A stretch of 64,000 bases of DNA from Pochonia chlamydosporia 170 (Eukaryota; Ascomycota; Sordariomycetes; Hypocreales; Clavicipitaceae). A program made the position numbers and the translations under genes. Of the stretch, positions 45,234-57,400 are shown in pieces. Under the pieces are notes generated by a model. That model was not told the origin of the DNA. It was given only the letters and a program-made list of their open reading frames with translations, and ran no database searches. The stretch spans positions 2,790,001-2,854,000 of the forward strand of contig NC_035791.1 of NCBI RefSeq assembly GCF_001653235.2. Direction: 5' to 3'. The first letter of the stretch is position 1; each line of letters begins with the position of its first letter.

Positions 45234-48200
45234 GATGACGACAGCAGAAGCAGCACCCTTAGCGATGTTGACAAGTGTGCAGGACAGACAGATCAAACAG
45301 CAGATCTGATACGAGAGATCTGTGTGGACTCGAAGTGACGTTTTGGGGGTGGGAAGTGACTTATATCAACCCGTCCGTCGGCCAACAGCGTCTCACTGCC
45401 GGAGATGTGGTCTCCTGGCTGCACTCTAATCAGAAGCTTACAATTGAGACAAGGTATTTTAGGGTAAAGGCCTGAAAAGCCTAGACTCGGATCACGAGCC
45501 GAATGACTGGTTAAAGGGGGATTGGATACTAGACACTTTCCTCGAGTCTGGTCTGATCCACGCCCAGCGGGCACCAGGGCTCCAGCTCCAGATACAGTTA
45601 GCAGTCGCCGGTTGAGGAATGCAAGACCAAACTGTACCAGACATGTAGCGGGCGCAACCCTGCAGAAGCCAAGATGACCGTCACAATTTGATGTTGCAAC
45701 GGCTTGCGTGATTATTCTGGGATGCTTGCTTGCTGGGGTTCACATCACATCGTCAGCCATTATGCGTCGTCTGAGAAAGGTTGAAGCGAGGCCCTGCCAG
45801 ATGGCGGCTGAAAACATGAACCAGTGGTGTTGAAATCTGGAAGGAGCACTGGGCCAACGGAAAGTCTCGTTCTTTCTTTTTTTCGCCTCGTTTATTTTGT
45901 GATTTTTTTTATTTTTGGTCCAATTTTGTCTCTTAATTATGCCACGAATATTCGCACGGGTCTTACCGTGAGCGACTGTGCGGCAACCTATGATTCAGCC
46001 AACACACCACGATCCTGGAATGAGGACGAACATTACATGTAAACACTGCAATGCAGCATTGGCTGCATGGCGCTTCTCGACTGGTTTCCTGCAAGCCCTA
46101 CGCCGCTCGTCCCACACCAATGGGTGCACAATCTCCTCTTCCCACGTTGTCGGGCTGGAAAAAGTGGTCAAGGTCTGCAGGTCGGAAGATTGGCAGCACC
46201 GAATGCATTTCTCTCTGCAGCATCCTGCGTCAGCAAAGATCCCGGTTTATGAGACTAGACCACAGTTTGAATCTCCCTGGCAGGCTAATCCGTCTCTTGC
46301 CGCTCATTTCATGCCCAGCTGACAGAGACCAAACCAAGGAACTTAGTGATACCTACCAAAGAAGGCAGTTGTTGGATTCTGCACAGAACACGGAGTATCA
46401 TTTACGTCAATTGGTTCGCTACTATTTCGGGTATCCCTCTCGTCTGTGAGAGCTGAAATGACTGGGGGCTGATTTATTACCTGATACTCCGTATACTACC
46501 TGGCGGGTTGCACAAGCACAGCATTGACTATGATCAGCGTCGATGCTCATCTCGCTACCCATTCGGCCAGTGCCAAGTCGCACACTCAGACATTGTGGCT
46601 TGAGGCTGGGCGGGCGATCCGGAGGGCCAGAACCACGGAAGCTGCCTGGGCGTCCCTGGATGCTGCAATTGCCGAGAAGCACGAGTGGTTAAAGTACGGG
46701 TACGGAGAGAGACGAACTGGAGCGTGAAGATTTGGGTTGGCTCCATGTAGCCTGCCAGTGCGGATACGCAAATCGATCTGGTTTGGCCGGAGAATGCCTG
46801 GCTGGCTGGTGGCGTCCAGACCAGTTGACAAGTCTTGAGCAAGCTGCTTGGCTTGTGGCACAAGGATATTACCGATCCCATGTGCCATTTGATGTGATTC
46901 AACCGTGTTGGTGTGCTTCCAATCAGGCTGGAGATGTCGACGCCACGTTCTAGCCAGCAACAGGCTCTTTTGGTCAAATTGTGCCCACCAACTTGTCCAA
47001 AGATAGTGCACATTGGGCGCCGATTGCACGAATTCGGCTCATCAGGAGTATTTTGCTCCAACAGGTGTGTGTCGGAAGGAGGTTGTTGAGGTTAACTAGC
47101 TAACCAGAGCCCGTTCCGAAATCGCGGCATGCCCGGCCGGCGCACCACCATTTCACCATGTCAGTCGATTTCTACTGCCAAGTCGAGACTCTCTTGTTAT
47201 ATTCAGGGGTTAAGTTAGCAGTTTGTCGACGCATCGTGGCATATGATTCCGTGGATGATCGGGCATCACACAACATGTTTGTGCAAAGTCTGATGATACC
47301 AGGCGCTTTGGTAGAAGCCTACAAAAAACTTGTAGCCATGGACGAGGCAAAAACGTACTGTACAACTGATACGGAGAAGTGCGTAATTATGGGATGGGAG
47401 CCGTTGTGAAAATAAGCGTTGACAAGAGACTATCGACAGCTCTGATGCCATATTTCGGAGAGAAGACCGCCCAAAAGCTCCGAATCCCCAGTTTGCCGCG
47501 CAAGCTGGCAAGCCCATGTTTTGCGTATTATCGTGGCTTTCATGGTGCAACGCGTGTGCCGCTCCTGTCAGGCTAGACACATGTATGAGTAGCAACGGCA
47601 GCAATGGCCTGTCACCTTCTCATAGGAAGATGAATCCGTCTTGGATTCTGCACAGCTGTGCGTTTATTTTTTTCCTTTGCTGCTGCCGTGTCTTTGATGG
47701 TGTCTCAGATAGACACCATACTGCAAGCCAGAACCTAACCTACCTCGAATATTCATTGCTCGTGCAATACGAAATTCTGTCATGAAGTTTCACACAGTCA
47801 GGCAGACCAAACCAGAACGCAGTGGAAATCGTCAAAATGTTTTAGCTGGAAACAAACTCGGCCGGTATTCGCAGGCTGTGGATATAAACGAGGGAATCAA
47901 TGAATCGTGAGCCTCGTTCAAGACCAGCGACCTTTTTCTCTGCTCGACTCAGGTTGTGTCTGGTCTGGTGCCCACATGCACTTGAGTCCGGCATGGCGCA
48001 TGGGGCTGTAAGTTAGCGTGCTCTCAGGGCTTCTCGGGGCTTTTTAGGTCTCATCCATGGGCATCCACAGGCTGGTCTAGCGTCAATGGCCGCCGCTGGT
48101 TCCCCCACCAGGCGCCCCAGTGCCAGCATCAAATCGACACGGGGTCGATCAATTCATTCAATGTTGATTGATTCACCCGTCAACCCAGAAATGATCAATC

Positions 48201-49013
48201 ATCAGTATGCACTGTCACTGTCACTCCGGAGCCCGAATGGGTCGTCTGATGTCTTGATTGAAGATGGTCGAGGTCAATGGGGAGAACACGATGCGGTCAG
48301 TTCTTACAGATTAGTACCAGGCCTGACTTCCAAATGACAAAGGAAGTCAAGTGCAATCAACGGCTGGGCTCACACATGTGTGGGGTCTCGTTGACACTCA
48401 ACCTTGATACATGTGCCATCCTGCCATTTGGTGTCAAGTCTCCGTGTCTGCTGGACCTGGTTCTTGATGGCTTCCGGTCCAGGACAGGACTCACCTTCAT
48501 CCCCATCCCCCCGTCTTCATCTTCATCCTCAATCCGTCCATCCATCCATCCATTCATGGATGGACCCGCCATCCTCCGGCAGCAATCTACGGCTCGCAAT
48601 CCGACGCCGCTGTGGATGCCAGCCAAACAATTAAGACATCCAGTCCGCGCGCATTGCGTCGCCACCGATCTCGTCTGGATGTTTCTTTTGCCCTTCTTCC
48701 CTGCTTCCCTGCTTCTAGCCCTCGCCTTTTGCATTTAGATGGTTCATGTTGCGCCAAGTCTGCCAACCCTGACTCCATCAAACGTTGACCCTCAACGGAG
48801 TACTCTGTACTGAATAAGTATCTGCATCTTGATCTTGTGATCCTGTCACACCTCCCAACTTTGGCCTGGTTCCGCTCGAGCATAGCATATCGAAAAGCTG
48901 CTGTTTACAGCCACCTGTCCGTCCATGAATGCCTCGCAAGATTGCACTATTGCACCTCCTTGAGCTTCCAATTCCTCCGGGTTAGGCTTTGAGACCGCTC
49001 GTTTGGTCGCGCA
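45234..49013. other. 3.8-kb gene-poor region between divergent genes
   Basis: Upstream sides of the DHA1 transporter (-) and the double-class transcription factor (+). No credible gene or RNA is seen. Recurring words are present: GTCTGGTCTGGTG near 47959-47970, TACTCCGTA (46485-46493), ACGGAGTACTCTGTAC (48795-48810) and TTCAATGTT (48157-48165). A TCCA/TGGA inverted tandem lies at 48537-48564. Confidence 0.45.
48537..48564. repeat. TCCA microsatellite with inverted TGGA arm
   Basis: Four TCCA units, one TTCA, two TGGA units. The inner part (48545-48564) is a perfect 9-bp inverted repeat, TCCATCCAT-TC-ATGGATGGA. Confidence 0.85.
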
Positions 49014-52000
49014 ATGACAGGTCCCTCGTTATCGCAGATTCTTGATCCTCCACGACCAGCTTCAAATGCTCCTCCTCCTCCTCCTCCTCCTCCTCCGCAT
49101 CAAGCACCTCAGCCAAATCTTTCTGCGCCGCCACCACTCCATCCTGGAGCTTCAGGTTCACAGCAATCTATCGGGCATGCCTCACTAGCCACAGTCCCCG
49201 AGTCAAACTCTTCATATTCATACGCCAATGACGGACTATCTGCGCAACAATCTGGTCCGTCGTCGACTGCGACAGCAGCGCCAACTCGGGCAGCTACGTC
49301 TTCTGCGCCATCACGTCAAAATCACGGAAGCAATAACTTGTACGCCTGTCGCGATTGTGGCCGCTCCTACTCTCGACCGGAGCATCTGGTGAGACACGTT
49401 CAAACTCATACACTTGGTCGACGTTTTACTTGCGAAATTTGCCAAAAGTCCTTTGCTCGAAAAGATCTCTTGCGCCGGCATGTTGCAAATCATGACAACG
49501 ATTCGCCACAGAAAAGACGGCGAACGAACTCGTCGCCTGGAGCTGGACGTGTTTCTCAAGCATGTCGACCGTGTGCCATTGCCAGGGTCAAGTGTGATGA
49601 CTCCAAACCATGCAGACGTTGCGTAAATCGCAAGTTGACCTGCGTTTACTCGGAAGCAGGCCCTCCGTCCAACGTTCATCACCATTTACCGCCGAATCTG
49701 CATGCTACAGTGACCCACGATTCTAATCAGTCTACTGTAGCGGCTGCTAGTACCGAATCAGGCAACTCTTCCTCACCAGCTTCCCACAGTCATGCCCAGT
49801 CAGCTACCAGTGGCCCTTCATCTCTCCCTGGAGCAAGTACCAAGACTACGCCATACTCACAGACAACCTCCTTCAAACCCGAGGAAAGTCAGTTGCCAAC
49901 ACCAGAAACTATCATGGACCAAGGTATGTGTGAACTGAACCACAAAACATGCTCTATAGGACAGTTCGCTAGGGCAAATAACGGCCAATCGTTTACTAAC
50001 GGTAGATCACGACGTAGCGAACAACGAGCCCATTGTACCACCTGCTTTTGAGCCTTCAACAGCAGTCATGGACTTCAGCAATTCACCATTTTTCGACTTT
50101 CTGCGAGATGTGCTGTATGAGCAGCCGTTTGATCCGAATAAGATGACAGTCCCGCAAGGCATGCCCATTCTTGACTTCTGCGACAATGCGAACCTCGAAC
50201 TGACGGATCTGGATTTCGGCATGCTGGACCACTGGAACGTCGATGGCATGATTGAAGGGACAATGCCGGTGCAGGACTTGATACCTCAACCTGAAAAGAC
50301 AGCTGAAATGAATCAAATGCGGAAGAGTCTGGTCAAAGTTTGGACCGAGTCACCATGGCGATGGGATCCAAAGTCAAATGACAACGGGTATAAGGAACAG
50401 AGCTTCTTTGCCGTGTCAGCCCAAGACACATCAGGCTCTCAGTTCCAACATAGCCGGGATCGCTTGGAAAGAGTTGTGGTTGAGAAACTGGAACAGTCTG
50501 GGCGAGACCGTGTGATGGCTATTTTGCTCTCTCAGTGCCGCCAGACCTCTGTAGCTAACCAGGTTGCCGCATCTTTCCCTACTGTCGACGTGTTGGATAC
50601 TTTAACGCATATATTCCTTGCTGCGCAGGCCTGTCAAGTTGATTCCTGGATTCACTTTCCCACTTTCAAGCTGAAGGACCAGTGGCCAGAATGGATTGCT
50701 ATGGCTGCGGCCCATGGAGGTGCCTTGACTCCGGTGCCAACATTGCGCAAATTCGGGTTCGCAGTGATGGAGGCTGTCCGTAAGTAGTAGCGTATTTCCA
50801 CCAGACCACATTCTCTTGGCCACCGGCTAATGTAATACACAGGTATCACGATTCCAGCTCGGGTATGATGAGGTCACCCTTCGCGTTTAGTCAATAATGG
50901 GTACTGATTTCGTCCAACAGTTTGAGGAGAACAACACAGCCATCCAGCGGTTAGGCCTGGTTCAATCACTGATCCTGGTTCAAGATCTTGGCTTGTGGAG
51001 CGGCAATCGGCGTAGAATGGAGATTGCAGAGTGTCATCTCGTCATTCCAGTCACGGTAAGCGCTTGCTATAGTATGTAGAAACGAAAGTGCATGGATCAA
51101 CTAACCGGAAACTTCAGATGATGCGTTATCGAGGCAAGTTTCAAAGGGCAAAATATCCAATTATCCAAGTCGACCCTTCGGATGAAGGCGAGGTTCTTGA
51201 GGAAAAATGGAAGATGTGGGTAGAGAGGGAACAATGGAAACGGTTCGTACTGCCTAGGTGTGGCCAGCGAGAACTGTTGCTAATTTGCCCTTTTCTACAG
51301 ACTTGTCTTTCACTGTTACCTCCGGGAAGCACAAACATCAATGACAACGTTGACGAATCCCTGTTTATCGTATTCGGAACTGACACTCCCCTTGCCTGAA
51401 GCGAGAGAATTGTGGTTTGCAAAAACAGCACAGGAATGGAAGGCACAGTATCTTGAGAGAAACGCAGGACATTCGAAGCGGCCACCTTCAGTCGGTGACC
51501 TCTTTCACGATGTACACCTGTTAACGGCAAATCATTTGCGTCTAGACGTGCAGTTTTCGATTTCGATCTTCCTTCACGGATTCTGGGCATTGATTCTGGA
51601 ATATCGACAACTCAGTTCCGTCCACAAGTCCCGGTCATATGCGAACAGCCTAGGCGGAAACCCGAACCTACTCCTGCAGTCCCGTCACCAGGAGCTGGTC
51701 AAGGACCTCCAAAGCTTTCACCTCATTGCGGCTAATTGGCAAGACATGTCTGCAAGAGAGCACCTTCTTCTCAACCTGTTGATGATGAATCTGCACGTTT
51801 CACTCGACGATTTGCAACTATTCTTGGGCAAGGAGGGCGAGGACCAGGCGCGTCGCATCTACCCAACGTTGCAGCAATGGGTCACTAGCTCTGAGGCACG
51901 GTCAGCAGTTTGGTGCGCATCGCAAGTTCTACGCTACGCCAAGTTCTTCCCGCCAGGACACCTCAAGGACTTTTACGCGGTAGCCGTACACCACGCGGCG

Positions 52001-52342
52001 ATAACGGTGTGGACATATGGTGTGGTGACGAGAGCGAACCGACAGCAGCTTGCGTCCCTCCAGGCTGGCGCTGAGCGAATATACCTGGATAGCGCGGACT
52101 CGATTGCCATTCAGCGATTCATCGGATTCGGTCAAGGGGTGCCGATGATGAAGGGGCCAGTAGAAGGTGGATCGACTCCGGAGGCATCACTTCATGATCC
52201 TCGAGCTTGCATGGACATTGCTCAGAATATTCTGCGTGTGAACTTTACGCAGATACAAGAGGGGTTGCCTCCGATTGTTGAAAACCTCCTACAGCTGATT
52301 AAACAGCTGGGTAATGCGGCTTGGGCCGTCGGCCTGGGTTAA
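49014..52342 (+). CDS. Transcription factor with two C2H2 fingers and a Zn2Cys6 cluster
   Basis: A six-exon gene (49014-49923, 50006-50779, 50843-50862, 50921-51055, 51118-51242, 51301-52342) for 1001 residues. Exon 3 is only 20 nt and codes for the end of RITIPAR. The N-terminal 100 residues are Pro/Ser-rich with a nine-proline run (P20-P28). C2H2 finger 1 uses C112, C115, H128, H132; finger 2 uses C140, C143, H156, H160. A basic stretch (KRRR) and a Zn2Cys6 cluster follow with C184, C187, C194, C200, C203, C210 (ACRPCAIARVKC, PCRRCVNRKLTC). The C-terminal half has the fungal-specific transcription-factor domain, including KRLVFHCYLREAQTS and ELWFAKTAQEWK. Three zinc modules in one protein mark the C2H2/C6 double class. 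Probably a nuclear regulator; its targets are unknown. Confidence 0.87.
49071..49097 (+). repeat. CCT trinucleotide repeat coding for nine prolines
   Basis: Eight CCT codons and one CCG inside exon 1 of the double-class transcription factor (residues 20-28). Being a multiple of three, it can change length without frameshift. Confidence 0.9.
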
Positions 52343-52873
52343 AGGGGATTGGAACACAGTACAGAGGGTAGGAGGATGGAAAATATAGACTAATCTGTCT
52401 TCATTTTAATTAGGATCTAGTACTCCAGAAACACGAGAGGAGTCATGATGCGCGTTATGGTCAATAATACCCAGCAGTTAGACAGACATAAGATACCCAT
52501 TACAATTTCCAATCACATGAATGAAGTGTGCCTCACTCCCTGTCAACTTAAGTTGGGCACATTCAAAGCAAACAAGCCACTTCCCAAAACCAACAAGTAG
52601 AATCCCTCCCTCAACCCATATGCCTCCCATTCCCCAGCTCTCGCGCCCATCACGCAGTTAACTACCCCTGCCAGTGGAGCTTCAGGGCCACACAGCTCCC
52701 AAAGCTCCCGAGACTGCCGACCGATACTGAAACCCACATTACAGTCATCCACACCAAATGCTGGCGTCATATGCCCGACAAGGCGGCTTCAGCCCTTTTT
52801 TTTTCTTTTCCTCGCACGCTCGTTAAGACTTACACTTTCATTTTTGTTTCCCTTTGCGTTCCTTCGTGACAGT
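52343..52873. other. Intergenic, promoter of the membrane-anchored hydrolase
   Basis: 531 bp between two plus-strand genes. The last 80 bp before the ATG are T/C-rich (a run of T at 52797-52808), typical of a fungal 5' leader. No credible ORF. Confidence 0.45.
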
Positions 52874-54097
52874 ATGAACATCCTCCGCTGGCCAGATATC
52901 CCTCACCCAGCCCTCGTGGCGACCACCGCCGCCGTCGCAACCGCCTCGCTCATCGTCCTCGCCAAAGCGACCCTCTGGCCGCGCAGACAGCGCATCCTAC
53001 GAAGTCCTTTGAAGACAGTCATACCTAGGGCGTCGGAGGCAGAGCTCAATGAGTTGGTGTACCTGCCCGATGCGTTTCCGGGGGCACGCGACGTGGAAAC
53101 ACCGGTATGTAAACACGCTTGATTCGCATGGCAGACATCTAACGTTTGTAGTATGGCACAATCCGGGTATATGAATTCGGACCAGAAGATGGTGAAAAGG
53201 TCCTCCTCGTTCATGGGATAAGTACCTCGTGCATCACACTGGGACGAATTGCACACGCCCTCGTCAAGCGAGGATGTCGGGTCATGCTCTTCGTATGTTT
53301 CTTTACCTACCTATCTTGTGAAAGTAAGCTAATTAGTATAGGACCTCTTTGGACGTGGCTTCACAGATGGGGTAGGCGATATCCCGCACGACACGCGCCT
53401 CTACACCACGCAGATGCTCCTCGTGCTGGCATCCTCCCGCCTCTCCTGGACAGGAACATCCGGGTTCAGACTAATAGGGTACTCATTGGGCGGGGCCATC
53501 GTCATCCCCTTTGCGAATGCGTTCCCGCACATGGTCTCGTCGCTGGTTCTCCTCGCGCCAGCAGGTCTTATTGACGCGGCGTCCTTTGGCGCCGTAAGCC
53601 GGTTCATCTTCTCGAGCGGGTTTATCCCGGAGCGCATTCTGGCGGTTCTAACGGGGAGGAGGCTGCAGCGACCGATTGCGGCGTCGAGGTCCAAGGCCAA
53701 GGCTGCGGCGGTGATGGCAGCCGCTGAGGCAGAGGATTTGAATGGGGAGACGAAGACGCCGTTGGAGGAGAGGGTGTTGGAGTATGTGCGGTGGATGGTG
53801 CTTCATCATGAGGGCTTCGTGCCGGCGTTTATGTCGTGTATTCGGTATGCGCCGCTGACGGAGCAGCACGAGCAGTGGAAGGGTCTTGCGAGGAGGGATA
53901 GGGGCACTACGGCGGTAATTTTCGCGGAGAGGGATGAGTTGATTAGTGCGGAGGATTATGCGCGTGATGGACTGCCGCTTGCAGGGGGCGAGGGACATGT
54001 CTTTTGGAGGGTGGTTCCGGGAAGCCATGATTTTGTAATGACGCATGTGAGTGTGATTATGGAGCAGCTGGATGAGTTTTGGGATATGAAAGCGTAG
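52874..54097 (+). CDS. Membrane-anchored alpha/beta hydrolase
   Basis: A three-exon gene (52874-53104, 53152-53292, 53342-54097; both introns phase 0) for 375 residues. A hydrophobic segment near residues 10-31 (ALVATTAAVATASLIVLAKA) followed by basic residues (WPRRQR) suggests an N-terminal membrane anchor. The hydrolase core has VLLVHGISTSC (oxyanion loop), DLFGRGFTDG, the nucleophile elbow IGYSLGGA with Ser, the acid Asp in FAERDELISAED and the His in VPGSHDFVM. The triad is intact. The fold family covers esterases, lipases, epoxide hydrolases and others; I cannot name the substrate. An Ala/Lys-rich insertion (AASRSKAKAAAVMAAAEAED) sits in the cap region. It is convergent with the ABC transporter gene. 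Confidence 0.82.
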
Positions 54098-54424
54098 AGC
54101 GTGTTCTTCACATTGGCCGCGTTGCGAATAGATGGTGTCAGAAATAGTGGTATTGAGTTATATAGCTTACATCTAGATGAGGAGTAGGATAGCGCTTGCT
54201 TTTTGAAATTATATACCATCATGATATTTTAATACAGGCTTTGAAGAAGATGCGTGGCGTGATATCTAACAATGAGATGAAGGGAGGAGCGCGTAAGCTA
54301 GATGAAGACAAATATATACGCAGAAACCAGGTGCAGCTGCAAGGTTTGATCCTAAAACAAAAAAAAAAAAAACGCCGGCCATATGTAGTGCTTTTTTACT
54401 CATGAGATCCAACCATTCTGCCTA
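54098..54424. other. Intergenic, convergent 3' ends
   Basis: 327 bp between the hydrolase stop (+) and the ABC-transporter stop (-). It has an A-run at 54357-54370. No gene is seen. Confidence 0.5.
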
Positions 54425-57400
54425 TCAACGATCCAACGCTTGACTTTGGCACTGTAATACTTGTTAGCGACAATACTCCATTTCACGCTTGCAATAATTC
54501 GTTTCTCACCATTTGCCAGTATACACCTCTCCTTTTTAGTAACTCCACATGATTCCCTTGTTCCAACAACTTTCCGCCTTCGCCTAGCACGAAAATGACA
54601 TCTGCATTTTGGACCGTGGCCAATCTATGTGCCACCACGACCATGGTTCGGCCTTTGCCCGCGCGTTCAAAAGCTGCTTGGACCAGCTTCTCGCTTTCCG
54701 AGTCAAGAGAACTGGTGGCTTCGTCGAGTAGGAGAATATCAGGGTCTCGGATGAGAGCACGAGCAATAGCAACGCGCTGTTTCTGTCCTCCTGAGAGGGT
54801 GACGCCACGAGATCCAATGTTGGTGTTGTATCCTTCTGGGAGGGATACGATGAAATCGTGAATGGAGGCGTCTCGGCAAGCTTGATGGAGCTGCTCATCC
54901 GTCGTAGTCTGGTCATTAACGCCCAGGAGGATGTTTTCTCGGATAGTCCCTAGGTATGGTGTAAGTTGGGTGAATGAATGGTGCCATATACAAAGGCTTC
55001 AGTCATGGATATTTACCTTGAAATAGGGTTGCCTCTTGCGCTACAAGCGAAAGATGTCGTCTGTAGGCGTACACATTCACATCGGTGATGTCCTTGCCAT
55101 TGCAAAGAATTCTTCCCCTGTCCAGGTCGTAGAATCTATGTCATTGTTAGCGGGTGGCTCAACGGCAGAAATAAGCGGATTGCGTTTGGCCCGAACCTTT
55201 CCAACAGCGAGATAATGCTCGTTTTGCCACAGCCAGAAGCTCCAACCAATGCAGCAAACTGGCCCTTTTCAATCGTCAAGCTCAGGCCGTCAAATACAGG
55301 AGTCTCCCGTGTGGGATATTTGAAATGGATATCGTCCAGCTCAATTTTCATTCCTCCTTTGCCTTCCGTAATGTCCTCATCCTCGGAATGCTCATCGCGT
55401 AGTCTCGAGTCTCTCATGTTGAGAATTCTGTTCGAGGCAGCTGTCACTTGAGCCGCATTGGGTCCGAAACTTAATCCCTGGCCGGCACTCTCACCAGCCT
55501 GGATAATGGACATGAAGCAAACAAAAAAGTTCATGATTTGATACTCGCCACTCAGAAGAAGTCTCCCGCCATAATAGAAGACGAGAGCTTGGCATGCCAT
55601 GGTGGCGCTGTCTGAGAAGCCGAAGAGCAAACTGACCCATCTAGCTTTCTTGAACGCTGTCATGACATGACCTTTGCACAGTTCTTCAAATCTTTGGCAG
55701 ATTGGGTCTTCCAAGGTCAGCGAAGTGACAGTGCGGAAAGCCCCAATGGACTCAGATGCGAACTTTGAGCTTTCCGCGAATACCTCACTATTCATCTTGT
55801 CAAACTGGATCTCATATTTGAAGCGCCAGTAGGACGAGCCAATGAGTACGGGTAAAACGACACAGCTTGAAACCAATGCCAATTTCCATCCAAACGCAAA
55901 AGCAATGGCAATGGATCCTGAAAGACTGCAAATGGCGACATAGACACTAGCCATGTTGGCTCCCATAAGCTCTTCGAGCTGCTTCGGATCTCCAGACGCG
56001 CGGGATGTCATGGTGCCTTGTGAGTGGTCCTCTTCGTCGAAGAATGATGTCTTCTGATACAAGATAGCCTCGAAGTACATCTGCTGATACTTGTTGCGAA
56101 TGATGGACGCCAGTCTAGTGGAGAATAAGAAGCAAAAGAAATAGGCGAGGCCGACTCCAACAGCGAGAACCACCCACATAAGGGACCAAAAGTTGCCTTC
56201 AGACATGAGCTTTGGCTTGTCAGCCTCGTACTTAAAAATGACCACAACGTTGGCGAATAGATAAGCTTGAAGGGGAATGGCAGCTCCCGCACATGCCGCA
56301 AAAAATACGGTCAAGAACATGAGGTACCAATGCTGTTTGGACTCGTAGAAGAAACGACCAAAACTCTTAATCAGATTACGTTGTTTGTCCAATTTGGTCT
56401 CAGTCTTGGCTTCATGTTCTGATTTGGCCTTGCTCTTCTCCCGTTCCAAGGTGCTGCCCTCGCCGTCTTTGTCGAGAGAATCGTCTGCTGATTCGTTTTC
56501 AGCTCCAAGGGATAACGCCTGCGCATTGACAAGGCCAGCGTATACACCATCTGCCATTGCGATGAGGCTTTCGTGCGTTCCGCTCTCCACCACTTTGCCT
56601 TTCTTTAGAACAACAATGCGGTCTGCCTTCTTGATGGTTGACAAGCGATGCGCAATGGTGATGGTAGTTCGGTTTTGGGCAACTCGGTCCAGGGCAGCCT
56701 GCACAATCCGTTCACCGCGGACATCAATTGCACTAGTGGCTTCGTCAAGAATGAGAATCTTTGGTTTTCGAACAATAGAGCGGGCGATGGCGATTCTTTG
56801 TCGTTGACCCCCAGAGAGTTTGGCTCCGCTATCTCCAACAAGAGTGTCATAACCCTACCGGAGTGTTAGTAGAGATGATTATTAGAAGAAATCGCCACAA
56901 TATTCGACGTACCGCAGGGAGCTTGTCAATAAACTCGTCAGCGAATGCTTCTTTGCACGCCTCTTCGACTAGTTTTCTCTTGGCCTCCTCCGACTCGTGT
57001 TCCCATTGGGAACCTACCAAGCCATTGGCAACATTCGTGTAGATAGTGTCATTAAAAAGAAAGGGTTCTTGCTGGACCAGGCCAATTTGCGATCGCCACC
57101 ATCGCAATTCAATTTCATCCAACTGGTGGCCAGAAGTTGAAATAGAGCCACTGAGTTTGATAGGTGGGCCGGTCTCCTCGGGTTCAGCTTGTCCTTCCTC
57201 CGGTTCATCCTCTTCGGATTCGGAGCCCTTCTTCTTCTTCTTCTTCTGTTCCACAGCTTTCGCTACGACGTATTGGTCCCTCAGTGTGTACCATCGCTCT
57301 ATGAGACCAACAATAGTACTTTTTCCAGAGCCAGACGGTCCGACAATTGCCGTAATTTTTCCAGCCTCAATGCGCAAGTCTAATTCATCAAGAATCTTGA

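Noticed and set aside
46555..47061. Two overlapping minus-strand ORFs of 147-168 codons
   Set aside because: Both read as out-of-frame sequence, and they overlap each other and a plus-strand frame. No family pattern.
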